Notes: generated by a model from the sequence alone, not told the origin. 7,347 nucleotides of DNA from an uncultured Prevotella sp. (GCA_900769275.1 CAAGGA010000076.1:1-7347); one strand, 5' to 3'; positions 1 through 6,045 are shown, counted from the stretch's first letter. A program made the numbers and translations.

Positions 1-147
1 CATAAGAACATGGTTATCCTCGTTCGGGGCATTGCCGATTCTCAGACCAATGTCATCAAGACGAGTCATCATCGTATTGACCTTTGTCAGAAGTTCGCCA
101 ACTGCGCTGGGCAGTTGGTCGAACGATAGTGATTTGTTTTCTTCCAT
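1..147 (-). CDS. 5' part of a small element-associated protein, probably helix-turn-helix/excisionase-like (partial)
   Basis: On the minus strand an ATG at 147-145 opens a frame that stays open to the window edge (49 codons). It begins MEENKSLSFDQLPSAVGELL and is followed by a predicted amphipathic helix. From memory, short N-termini of the type 'LSFDQLPxAVxEL' are common in Bacteroidota helix-turn-helix proteins encoded directly downstream of integrases, but the DNA-binding part itself lies outside the window, so this is inference. The start sits 25 bp after the stop of the integrase fragment (173-175) on the same strand, with an AGGAT-like stretch just before the ATG. The pair looks like the int-xis-like operon of a resident element. 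It is distinct from the rightward genes that fill the rest of the window. Confidence 0.55.
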   Translation of the reverse strand, partial: MEENKSLSFDQLPSAVGELLTKVNTMMTRLDDIGLRIGNAPNEDNHVLM

Positions 148-172
148 TTGTTATCCTGATTTTGTTATTCAC

Positions 173-418
173 TTATGTCTGGTCACTCTCTGCCTTGGTT
201 GGCATTTTGAGCGAGATACGTTCTGCCGCATCACGTTTGAGCTCGTCCACCACATCGGCATACACCTGTGTAGTGGCAAGATTGCTATGTGTAAGCAGCT
301 TGCTCACGGTGTAGATGTCCGTTCCCTCTGCCAGTTGCAAAGTGGCGAAGGTATGGCGGATAAAGTGAAAGGCTGTAAATTTGGAGGAATATCTATAAGC
401 AAATACAAATGAAAACCT
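173..418 (-). pseudogene. C-terminal fragment of a tyrosine recombinase (resident element integrase), 5' part missing
   Basis: Read leftward, this frame encodes the end of a tyrosine integrase: FHFIRHTFATL holds the HxxRH motif, LLTHSNLATTQVYADVV holds the third catalytic histidine and the nucleophilic tyrosine, and a TAA stop lies at 175-173. The arm-binding domain, the core-binding domain and the first catalytic arginine are absent. Going upstream, the frame passes through residues with no integrase character (RFSFVFAYRY) and meets an in-frame stop at 421-419. No plausible start codon precedes the catalytic motif. The recognisable homology begins at about 395-385, so the gene appears cut there. 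The simplest explanation is that the rightward element inserted into this gene and that its other half lies beyond the far end of that element. Simple decay of an old integrase is the alternative. The fragment cannot be catalytically active. Confidence 0.82.
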
Positions 419-434
419 TTATTTATAAGGTTTT
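412..434. repeat. Perfect 8-bp inverted repeat at the presumed left junction
   Basis: AAAACCTT (412-419) and AAGGTTTT (427-434) are exact reverse complements separated by 7 A/T bases. The hairpin lies exactly where the integrase fragment stops being open. It could be an attachment-site feature at the end of the incoming element or a weak bidirectional terminator. The sequence does not decide between these. Confidence 0.5.
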
Positions 435-509
435 ACGGAAGTACCCACAAATTTGATTTTAGAATGTAAAAGCCGATTTTTTTGTTTTTCTTGCTATTTA
501 TGTTACTTT

Positions 510-544
510 TTTGTTAGTTATCTCAGCTTTATTTTGTACCTTTG
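510..544 (+). promoter_or_regulatory. Bacteroides-type promoter for the integrase pair
   Basis: A -7 box TACCTTTG at 537-544 fits the Bacteroides consensus TAnnTTTG exactly. A TTTG at 510-513 can serve as the -33 box, with a 23-bp gap that is at the long end for this class. Transcription would start near 550, giving a leader of only about 18 nt before the ATG at 569. No Shine-Dalgarno sequence is seen, as is usual in this phylum. The box is embedded in GTACCTTTGC (536-545), which also fits the GTAnnTTTGC core described for CTnDOT-type attachment sites. Confidence 0.6.
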
Positions 545-568
545 CAGTCGAAATAAAGCGTTGATAAC

Positions 569-1699
569 ATGGCAAGAACAAAAAAATCGGAATCGGTGCC
601 TGTCCGCATACGCTTCAAACAGCTTAAGGACGGCAACCAATCCATCTATCTTGATATTTATACCGACCGTAAACGTCGGTATGAATTTCTCAAGCTCTTC
701 CTTGTCCCTGAAGTGTCTCAGGAGGCAAAGGAGAGAAATGCCAATACGCTCAAAGCCGCAAATGCTATTAAAGCGCAGCGGATTCTCGACATCACCAACA
801 AGAAGCCGGTGACAGTCCTTTCAGACAAGGCACGGATGCCTCTTGTCGAATGGCTTGATGAGTATGCTGAATTTGGGAAGAAGAAGGGACGCAGTTCCCT
901 TGTTGACCATGTACACGCAGTGAATATTTGTCTGAGGGCTTACAATCCGCGTATAAGACTGTACGAGGTCGATAAGGAATTTCTGCAGGGGTTCATTGAC
1001 TATCTCGGAACCCGGAAGACAAGGATGACAAAAAGGCCGTTGGCAAAGAAAACCATATCCGGCTATTGCGGATATATACGTGCCGCCCTCAACTATGCCG
1101 TGGATCTGGAAATCCTCGGCGACAATCCTCTGCTGTCATTCGACTGGGCTTCCATACAGGGAGACCGCACCAAGCGTGAATACCTCACCATTGAAGAGGT
1201 GCAGCTGCTCATCGACACACCTTGCAGGAGTCCCAGGGTGAAAACGGCGTTCCTGTTCTCCTGCTTCTGCGGGTTGCGTTACAGTGATGTCAAGGGTTTG
1301 CGGTGGAAGAACGTGATTGAAGATAACGGCAAGGTTCATCTGGAGCTGCGCCAGCAAAAGACCGGCAAGGTGATTTATCTGCCTTTGAGCCTTCAGGCGC
1401 AAAAGTTCATGCCGGAGGTGAAAGGCAATCCGGAAGATGCCGTATTCGATGTGCCGTCCCTGAGCGATTGCGACCATGTCCTGAAGACATGGACTTCAAA
1501 GGCCGGCATAACCAAAAGGGTCTCCTACCACGTGAGCGGCCACGCCTTTGCGACGATGACGCTGACAATGGGCGCGGACCTCTATACCACCAGCCAGCTG
1601 CTCGGCCACTCGGATGTGGAAACGACTCAGGTGTACGCGAAAATTATCGACAAGAAGAAAGTTGATGCGGTCTATATGATAGACAGATTGTTTGACTGA
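569..1699 (+). CDS. Tyrosine recombinase/integrase 1, second catalytic Arg replaced by Gly
   Basis: This 376-aa protein has the usual three-part architecture of Bacteroidota integrases. A basic arm-type DNA-binding domain spans about residues 11-85 (IYLDIYTDRKRRYEFLKL), a helical core-binding domain about 93-195, and the catalytic domain about 205-372. Catalytic residues seen are Arg237 (CGLRYSD), Lys264 (QQKTGK), His321, His347 (LLGHSD) and the nucleophile Tyr356 (TTQVYAKI). The HxxRH motif reads HVSGH, so Gly324 (codon GGC, 1538-1540) sits where an invariant arginine belongs. The family uses this residue to activate the scissile phosphate, so cleavage by this protein alone should be impaired. 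It is a paralogue of the next gene, 15 bp downstream in the same operon; both share KREYLT and FLFSCF blocks. The ATG at 569 was chosen because it follows the promoter closely and gives the full arm domain. It may be structural or regulatory, or part of a heteromeric complex. Confidence 0.95.
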   Translation: MARTKKSESVPVRIRFKQLKDGNQSIYLDIYTDRKRRYEFLKLFLVPEVSQEAKERNANTLKAANAIKAQRILDITNKKPVTVLSDKARMPLVEWLDEYAEFGKKKGRSSLVDHVHAVNICLRAYNPRIRLYEVDKEFLQGFIDYLGTRKTRMTKRPLAKKTISGYCGYIRAALNYAVDLEILGDNPLLSFDWASIQGDRTKREYLTIEEVQLLIDTPCRSPRVKTAFLFSCFCGLRYSDVKGLRWKNVIEDNGKVHLELRQQKTGKVIYLPLSLQAQKFMPEVKGNPEDAVFDVPSLSDCDHVLKTWTSKAGITKRVSYHVSGHAFATMTLTMGADLYTTSQLLGHSDVETTQVYAKIIDKKKVDAVYMIDRLFD

Positions 1700-1714
1700 T
1701 TATTTTGATTTATT

Positions 1715-2860
1715 ATGGGGAGACAGAAGAAACAGGTAGTGATGAAGGAACCGATAAGGCTCCGCGAGCAGGTGCTGAAAAACGGCAACCGCTCATTGTA
1801 TCTTGACATATACCACAACGGCAAGCGGACATACAAGTTCCTCAAGCTGTACCTTGTGCCGGAGACCGACACGCCGTCGAAAATCATGAACGCCAACACG
1901 CTGGCACAGGCAAACGCCATCAAGGAAGAAATGATACTCGACCTTACCAACCGTATAGCCGGCATAAAGGACAAGTCGCACAAGGCGCGGATGCCGTTCT
2001 GCGCATGGATGGGCATCTATGCCGAGAATGCGAAGAAAGGATGTGCCGAATCCTCGAAAAGGTGGATAGACCGTTCAGTGAAAGAAGTCACGGAATATGA
2101 TTCCGAAATTTCACTTGCCGATGTGGACAAGGAGTACCTTACCGGGTTCATGGAATACCTCGCCACCCGTACCGCACTGAATACGGACAAGAAGAAACTG
2201 ACCAAAAACACCGTATTCCTGTACCTGTGCTATGTAAGGGCCGCATTGAATTACGCTGTCCGTGAAAGCGTGATTCCCAAAAGCCCGTTCAAGGGGATAA
2301 CCAGAGCGTCGCTGTCCATCAGGGAGCACAAGCGTGAATATCTGACGGTGGATGAAATCAAGCGGCTTATCGCCACCCCCTGCCACCGGGAGGACATCAA
2401 GGGTGCGTTCCTGTTCTCCTGCTTTAGCGGACTCCGCATCTACGACATCATGAATCTACGATGGAAGGATGTCGTGAAGACCGCCACTCACTGGCAGGTT
2501 GAAATCATACAGTACAAGACAGGTGTCGAGCTGTTCCTGCCGCTGAACATGAACGCCCGGAAATGGCTGCCTGAAAAGCCGGAGGATGCTACGGCGGAGG
2601 ACAGGGTGTTTCCCCTGCTGACGAGGTACTACGGGCAGACCCTCGGCACATGGGTAAAGAATGCCGGAATCACGAAAGACATCACCTTCCACGCCGGGAG
2701 GCACAGCTTCGCAACGCTCTGTCTTACAGCGGGTATTGACATATATACGACCAGCCAGCTGCTCGGCCATACCACTATCCGGCATACCCAGCGTTACGCC
2801 AGGATCATCAACACAAAAAAAGAAGAAGCCGTCTCACTGTTCGACGGCGTATTTGAATGA
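1715..2860 (+). CDS. Tyrosine recombinase/integrase 2, catalytic residues complete
   Basis: This 381-aa site-specific recombinase has an arm-binding domain at about residues 13-87, a core-binding domain at about 95-199 and a catalytic domain at about 209-376. All catalytic positions are present: Arg241 (SGLRIYD), Lys268 (QYKTG), His326 and Arg329 in HAGRH, His352 (LLGHTT) and Tyr361 (TQRYARI). It should cut and rejoin attachment sites for integration and, with accessory proteins, excision. The ATG at 1715 lies 15 bp after the stop of integrase 1, without a visible ribosome-binding site, so the two genes are probably co-transcribed and perhaps translationally coupled. The protein aligns with integrase 1 along its whole length (NGNRSLYLDIY against DGNQSIYLDIY; TTSQLLGH in both), which indicates an old duplication. 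Since its partner lacks a catalytic arginine, this is the more likely strand-cleaving subunit. Confidence 0.96.
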   Translation: MGRQKKQVVMKEPIRLREQVLKNGNRSLYLDIYHNGKRTYKFLKLYLVPETDTPSKIMNANTLAQANAIKEEMILDLTNRIAGIKDKSHKARMPFCAWMGIYAENAKKGCAESSKRWIDRSVKEVTEYDSEISLADVDKEYLTGFMEYLATRTALNTDKKKLTKNTVFLYLCYVRAALNYAVRESVIPKSPFKGITRASLSIREHKREYLTVDEIKRLIATPCHREDIKGAFLFSCFSGLRIYDIMNLRWKDVVKTATHWQVEIIQYKTGVELFLPLNMNARKWLPEKPEDATAEDRVFPLLTRYYGQTLGTWVKNAGITKDITFHAGRHSFATLCLTAGIDIYTTSQLLGHTTIRHTQRYARIINTKKEEAVSLFDGVFE

Positions 2861-2868
2861 AAAAACAA

Positions 2869-2963
2869 GTCAGTCAGTCAGAGGGTGTATATATTTAGAG
2901 TGACTAACCGGAATTTTGCAGACAGGCCGTTCAGGTCAGTCAGTCAAGGTGTGTATATATTTA
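2869..2963. repeat. Two 29-bp direct repeats 66 bp apart, containing (GTCA)3
   Basis: Copy 1 is 2869-2897 and copy 2 is 2935-2963. Each begins GTCAGTCAGTCA and ends GTGTATATATTTA; only three positions differ in the middle. The 37 bases between them and the flanks are unrelated. The copies lie just after the integrase pair and just before a promoter. They suit binding sites for an integrase arm domain, a helix-turn-helix accessory protein or a regulator of the downstream gene. Each also contains TATATTTA, one base from a -7 box, so they could be tandem weak promoters, but no -33 element supports this. Confidence 0.75.
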
Positions 2964-2985
2964 TACCGACCGAACCGATGTTACC

Positions 2986-3023
2986 TTTGTTGACGATACT
3001 CTTGCCAATACCTTATATCTTTG
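2986..3023 (+). promoter_or_regulatory. Bacteroides-type promoter upstream of the accessory gene
   Basis: TATCTTTG at 3016-3023 matches TAnnTTTG exactly. Upstream, TTTGTTG at 2986-2992 offers a -33 box with a gap of about 23-26 bp. Transcription would begin near 3030, leaving about 190 nt of leader before the ATG at 3223 that has the good ribosome-binding site. The promoter follows the second 29-bp repeat by 22 bp, so a protein bound there could control it. Confidence 0.5.
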
Positions 3024-3162
3024 TGGATATATGGATCGGGCAGGCTTCTCCACCACTTCCATAAATAAGGTTTTCATGGATATGATGAGACAGTTTCTCC
3101 GGACGGGAATCTGTTTTTGTATATACTATCAATATAAATTATTCATTAACAACATCCGAAGT

Positions 3163-3237
3163 ATGGAAGTAAATCCATTCATCCGAAAACTCGCTTCTTT
3201 TTTTAAAGGAAAAGGAGTTTTCATGTCGGTCCGTTAA
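3163..3237 (+). other. Possible out-of-frame 5' end of the accessory gene (frameshift candidate)
   Basis: Frame 1 reads MEVNPFIRKLASFFKGKG from the ATG at 3163. It passes a second ATG at 3223, which has a clear AAGGAG ribosome-binding site at 3212-3217, and stops at TAA 3235-3237. The +1 frame is open from 3173, with no ATG before 3320, and encodes convincing protein (LGHLRQLLLEAHREYQEYVA) directly ahead of the annotated downstream frame. Removing one T at 3234/3235 would join the two into one reading frame. The region may thus be the true N-terminus of the next gene broken by a one-base insertion, a sequencing error, a rare +1 frameshift at CGT-TAA, or a four-codon leader peptide (MSVR). A 68-codon frame starting at 3031 includes this segment, but its early part looks non-coding. 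Confidence 0.4.
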
Positions 3238-3319
3238 AAGTGATGCGGGACTGGGCCACCTGCGCCAACTGCTGCTGGAAGCGCACAGAGAGTATCAGGA
3301 ATATGTAGCCACGGGCGTA

Positions 3320-3964
3320 ATGACACCGAGGGTGTTCGCAGTGCAGTTCCTTGACGGGCACCATTACGTTGATGACGGCAATGCGGACAACAGGAACCTG
3401 CACCGAAAAGCGTTGGGGATTGTAGGCATCCTCCTGTCGGAGAGGACAGACCTTGTGGAGCGGTTCTTCTCAAAAACATCGCTGGAAACGTCGGATGTGG
3501 ACAGGATGATATTCCTTGTCTATACAGAAGGGCGTGAAGAAGGGACTGCGCGCCGGAATATGCACAATACAACAAATGCAGCTCCTTCTTTGAACTGCCG
3601 TGTGAAAGAGGACGACTGGGTACTTCTCGCCGAATGTGCCAACCATGCCTCCTTCTTTAAGGACACCATTGACGCTGCTACAATCGGCGCCCTGCTGCAT
3701 TGCAGACTTTCCGCTCCGCTGGTGGCAGACAACCTCATGGGCGTCGCCTATTTCTTTGACCAGCTCAATGCGATGCACCTTGTCGGCAGAAACTGGCAGA
3801 CAGTCCTTGAGCGTTGCGGAGCCATCCTGCTGCAAGGGGAAGACAAGCCTCAGAGCCATGCGAATTACGCTTCCGCCCTAAGCCGTGCGAAGCGTAGCGG
3901 GTGTTTCAGAGGTGTGGATGTAATCGAGGCTACACTCGCCCATATCAGAAAGAAAAATCAGTAA
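3320..3964 (+). CDS. Conserved-looking element accessory protein of unknown function (possibly 5'-frameshifted)
   Basis: The frame gives 214 aa from the ATG at 3320, but this is probably not the native start. It has no ribosome-binding site, and coding-like sequence continues upstream in frame to about 3236. The product looks soluble and mostly helical, with no membrane segment or signal peptide. Recognisable blocks are FLDGHHYVDDGNADNRNLHR (residues 10-29), LVERFFSK (45-52), SLNCRVKEDDW (90-100) and a C-terminal helical part ending in basic residues. I see no catalytic or DNA-binding motif. From memory it resembles uncharacterised proteins (possibly the DUF6043 group) encoded next to integrases on Bacteroidota elements; this identification is tentative. 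Its place between the integrases and the helix-turn-helix operon suggests a role in element control. It has its own upstream promoter and is followed 11 bp later by a strong hairpin, so it may form a single-gene unit. Confidence 0.72.
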   Translation: MTPRVFAVQFLDGHHYVDDGNADNRNLHRKALGIVGILLSERTDLVERFFSKTSLETSDVDRMIFLVYTEGREEGTARRNMHNTTNAAPSLNCRVKEDDWVLLAECANHASFFKDTIDAATIGALLHCRLSAPLVADNLMGVAYFFDQLNAMHLVGRNWQTVLERCGAILLQGEDKPQSHANYASALSRAKRSGCFRGVDVIEATLAHIRKKNQ

Positions 3965-3975
3965 TCCGGTTCTTG

Positions 3976-4051
3976 AAAAACAGGGGAACAGTAATATTTC
4001 AAGTAATACCTGTCAGCTATTACTTGTCTTATTGCCGTTCCCCCGTTTTTT
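3976..4051 (+). terminator. Long two-tier hairpin with T-tract, terminator or leader attenuator
   Basis: An outer stem pairs 3976-3995 with 4031-4050 (about 17 of 20 positions pair, counting one G-U). It encloses a perfect 9-bp inner stem, CAAGTAATA at 4000-4008 with TATTACTTG at 4018-4026, around a 9-base loop. The right arm ends in six T residues (4046-4051) and the left arm begins with A residues, so termination in both directions is possible. It lies 11 bp after the accessory gene and 80 bp before the next ATG. A plain terminator needs only one short stem; the nested layout would also suit a regulated leader for the downstream operon. Confidence 0.75.
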
Positions 4052-4130
4052 CGTTGTTATTTTGCATCCGAAAGCTTTCAGAAAGGAGTCTGCAGCTCCG
4101 TCAAGCGAGTTAAATCAAGCAATTATAACA

Positions 4131-4469
4131 ATGAATCAACAACAAGCATCATCAGATTCCCAATGGGGAGAGCGTTGTTCCGTCAAGCTCGACCTTTTAC
4201 TGTCGCGTGTTGACCGGCTCACGGGGATGCTCTTCCATCTGAAAGGCACGTTCACCGTCGAGGACGCGGCCCTGTATCTCGGCATCACGCCGAGCCACCT
4301 CTATAAGCTCGTGCGCAAGTATGACATCCCGCACAGCCGTCCGACCAACGGACGCATCTTCTTCAGCAAGGAGGAACTCGACAAATGGATAAAGTCACGC
4401 ATGGTCATCGAACCGGAAGCAGCGGACATGCCCGACGCTCCGGAACAGTTGCACGAGTGCTATTATTAA
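4131..4469 (+). CDS. Helix-turn-helix (excisionase-family) protein 1
   Basis: This 112-aa protein has a MerR/excisionase-type helix-turn-helix of the HTH_17 kind at about residues 39-90. FTVEDAALYLGITPSHLYKL forms the helix-turn-helix, NGRIFF the wing and SKEELDKWI the final helix. A short helical segment lies before it (VKLDLLLSRVDRL) and an acidic tail after it. Such proteins bind near attachment sites and act as recombination directionality factors, or regulate the operon. The ATG at 4131 is preferred: the same frame is open to an ATG at 4032, but that one lies inside the hairpin and would add a 33-residue segment with no domain character. It is first in a four-gene rightward operon, 21 bp before its paralogue. 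No exact TAnnTTTG box is visible in the 80 bases upstream, so the promoter is uncertain. Confidence 0.85.
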   Translation: MNQQQASSDSQWGERCSVKLDLLLSRVDRLTGMLFHLKGTFTVEDAALYLGITPSHLYKLVRKYDIPHSRPTNGRIFFSKEELDKWIKSRMVIEPEAADMPDAPEQLHECYY

Positions 4470-4490
4470 CAACCCCCAAAAAGAAAGATT

Positions 4491-4943
4491 ATGACATCGG
4501 AATTTATAGCCACCCTCCAGCGTGTGGAGAATGTGAGCCGTCTGCTTTCCAAGATGGGAGAAAACACGGTGGACGAAGCCGTGCAGCGTATAGAAAGCAT
4601 CTGCGAGTTCATGGAGCGTTACGGCGACCTCGGCGAGATATTCGAGCATTTCAAGGAACTGGAGTCAAAGCTCTTCATGTGCCGCGAGATGCTGACGGTC
4701 GAAGAGGCGGCGAAATACATAGGCGTTTCCAAAAGCCAGATATATCTCATGACCTCCAACAGGGAGATCACCCATTTCAAGCCCCGTGGTAAGTTCATCT
4801 ATATCGAGCGCAAGGAACTTGACGACGTGCTGCGCCGCAATGTGATTTACTCCAAGCGCGAAATGAGCCGCAGGGCGGCCGCAGAGACCATGGCTGATGC
4901 CGGGACGGTGAACCGTAAAGGCAGGAAAGGGACTGAGAAATGA
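4491..4943 (+). CDS. Helix-turn-helix (excisionase-family) protein 2
   Basis: This 150-aa protein has an N-terminal helical region (residues 1-62, heptad-like with many Glu and Leu) that may dimerise. An excisionase-type helix-turn-helix follows at about 66-115 (LTVEEAAKYIGVSKSQIYLM, wing at GKFIYI, then ERKELDDVL). The C-terminal tail is basic (SRRAAAE, NRKGRKG) and could contact DNA. It shares its domain with the preceding gene but is longer at both ends, suggesting that the two have distinct or paired roles at attachment or origin sites. Its stop codon overlaps the start of the ATPase gene in ATGA (4940-4943), so the two are probably translationally coupled. By analogy with NBU-type elements, it may be needed for excision. 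Confidence 0.87.
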   Translation: MTSEFIATLQRVENVSRLLSKMGENTVDEAVQRIESICEFMERYGDLGEIFEHFKELESKLFMCREMLTVEEAAKYIGVSKSQIYLMTSNREITHFKPRGKFIYIERKELDDVLRRNVIYSKREMSRRAAAETMADAGTVNRKGRKGTEK

Positions 4944-6043
4944 AGATAGAAGAAATACCCTTTGACAGGATTTTCCCGTCCAGACATGAGCTTACTCCGC
5001 AGGAGAAGGCAAACAGGGAGAAGTTCAGGGAGTTCCTCAAATACGTCCGTATCAGGGCAACCGACCGGTATGTCTTTCCTCCGGAGATACTGACGGTCGA
5101 TGAGATAACGGTGGCGACGGTGGGCAATTTCAGCGCGTCAGTCGGCAAGCCCAAATCAAGAAAGACATTCAATGTAAGTGCGATAGTCGCAGCATTGCTG
5201 TCAGGGAAAGAAGTGCTGCATTACCGCGCCAAGCTGCCGGACGGCAAGACAAAGGTGCTGTATATTGACACCGAGCAGAGCCGAGTGCATTGCTTCAAGG
5301 TGCTTCACCGCATACTGAAGATGGCCGGACTGCCGTCCGACAGTGACGCTTCCTCGCTGGACTTCCTGATGCTCCGTGAGTTCACCCCGCAGCAGCGCCG
5401 CAGCATCATCGACTCGGCGCTGGAGGTTGATGACAGCATCGGGTTCGTCGTCATCGACGGCATTCGAGACCTGATAAACGACATAAACTCACCGGGTGAA
5501 TCCGTCGATATAATCAACGACCTCATGCGGTGGACGAATATGTACAATATCCATATCCATACGGTGCTGCACCTTAACAAGAGTGATGACAACACACGAG
5601 GCCACATCGGTACGGAACTGAACAACAAGGCCGAGACCGTGATGAAGGTCGTCAAGAGCGAGATAAATCCGGAAGTGAGCGAGGTGCGCCCGATGATAAC
5701 GAGGGAAAAGGAGTTCTCCAACTTCGCCTTCCGCATCAACGATGAAGGGGTGCCGGAGGATATGCCCGGTTTCAGCAGTGACGAAGAGGAACGGGTGACA
5801 TTCGAGAACATCACCCTGTCGCAGCACAAGGAGATACTCGGCGCCGTGTTCGCCGGAGGCAAGGTAAAGGGTTACAACGAACTTGTGAACAAACTTAGGG
5901 AACAATATGCGGAGGCAGGCTGCAAACGCGGGCGCACATCCTTTGTGCTGTGGCTCAAGCACCTTATGACAAAGGGCATTGTCGTTAAGGAAGGCAGGGA
6001 ATACAGGTACAGCCAGGACAAAATATCGGAGTTGAGAAGTTGA
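4940..6043 (+). CDS. RepA-like RecA-fold ATPase (AAA_25 type), probable replicative helicase/initiator
   Basis: This 367-aa protein has a RecA-like NTPase core at about residues 55-250. The P-loop is unusual, GKPKSRKT at 69-76, with Arg in place of the usual Gly before Lys75-Thr76. An acidic strand follows at VLYIDTEQ (106-113), a Walker B strand at FVVIDGIRDL (169-178) and a sensor-like loop at HLNKSDDNTRGHIG (211-224). The last ~80 residues look like a small winged-helix domain (VKGYNELVNKLREQY, GIVVKEGREYRY). This arrangement fits RepA/DnaB-like hexameric helicase-type ATPases found next to primases on Bacteroidota plasmids and mobilizable elements. It overlaps the preceding gene by 4 bp and ends 2 bp before the primase ATG, so helicase and primase are made together. 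The likely role is unwinding or initiation on the excised circle. Transcriptional control by an ATPase of the RadA/KaiC type is less likely. Confidence 0.88.
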   Translation: MKIEEIPFDRIFPSRHELTPQEKANREKFREFLKYVRIRATDRYVFPPEILTVDEITVATVGNFSASVGKPKSRKTFNVSAIVAALLSGKEVLHYRAKLPDGKTKVLYIDTEQSRVHCFKVLHRILKMAGLPSDSDASSLDFLMLREFTPQQRRSIIDSALEVDDSIGFVVIDGIRDLINDINSPGESVDIINDLMRWTNMYNIHIHTVLHLNKSDDNTRGHIGTELNNKAETVMKVVKSEINPEVSEVRPMITREKEFSNFAFRINDEGVPEDMPGFSSDEEERVTFENITLSQHKEILGAVFAGGKVKGYNELVNKLREQYAEAGCKRGRTSFVLWLKHLMTKGIVVKEGREYRYSQDKISELRS

Positions 6044-6045
6044 AC

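Noticed and set aside
84..412. Rightward open frames overlapping the left end
   Set aside because: They are antisense to the clearly recognisable minus-strand integrase fragment and helix-turn-helix start, and encode no domain.
453..812. Rightward frame starting in the AT-rich stretch before integrase 1
   Set aside because: Its first half is low-complexity Phe/Leu/Ser translation of promoter DNA and its second half is integrase 1 read out of frame.
425..3074. ATAAGGTTTT occurs at 425-434 and 3065-3074, considered as att-like repeats
   Set aside because: A 10-base match is expected by chance many times in 7 kb, and the flanks do not match beyond it.
3031..3162. Start of a 68-codon frame as a separate small gene
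   Set aside because: The early residues show no conserved character and there is no ribosome-binding site; only the part from 3163 looks like a possible N-terminus of the accessory gene.
3320..3964. RteC, the CTnDOT excision regulator, as identity of the accessory protein
   Set aside because: The position is reminiscent, but the residues I can recall for RteC do not resemble this protein.
4032..4130. N-terminal extension of helix-turn-helix protein 1 from an ATG at 4032
   Set aside because: That start lies within the right arm of the hairpin and the extra residues look non-coding; ATG 4131 gives a typical length.
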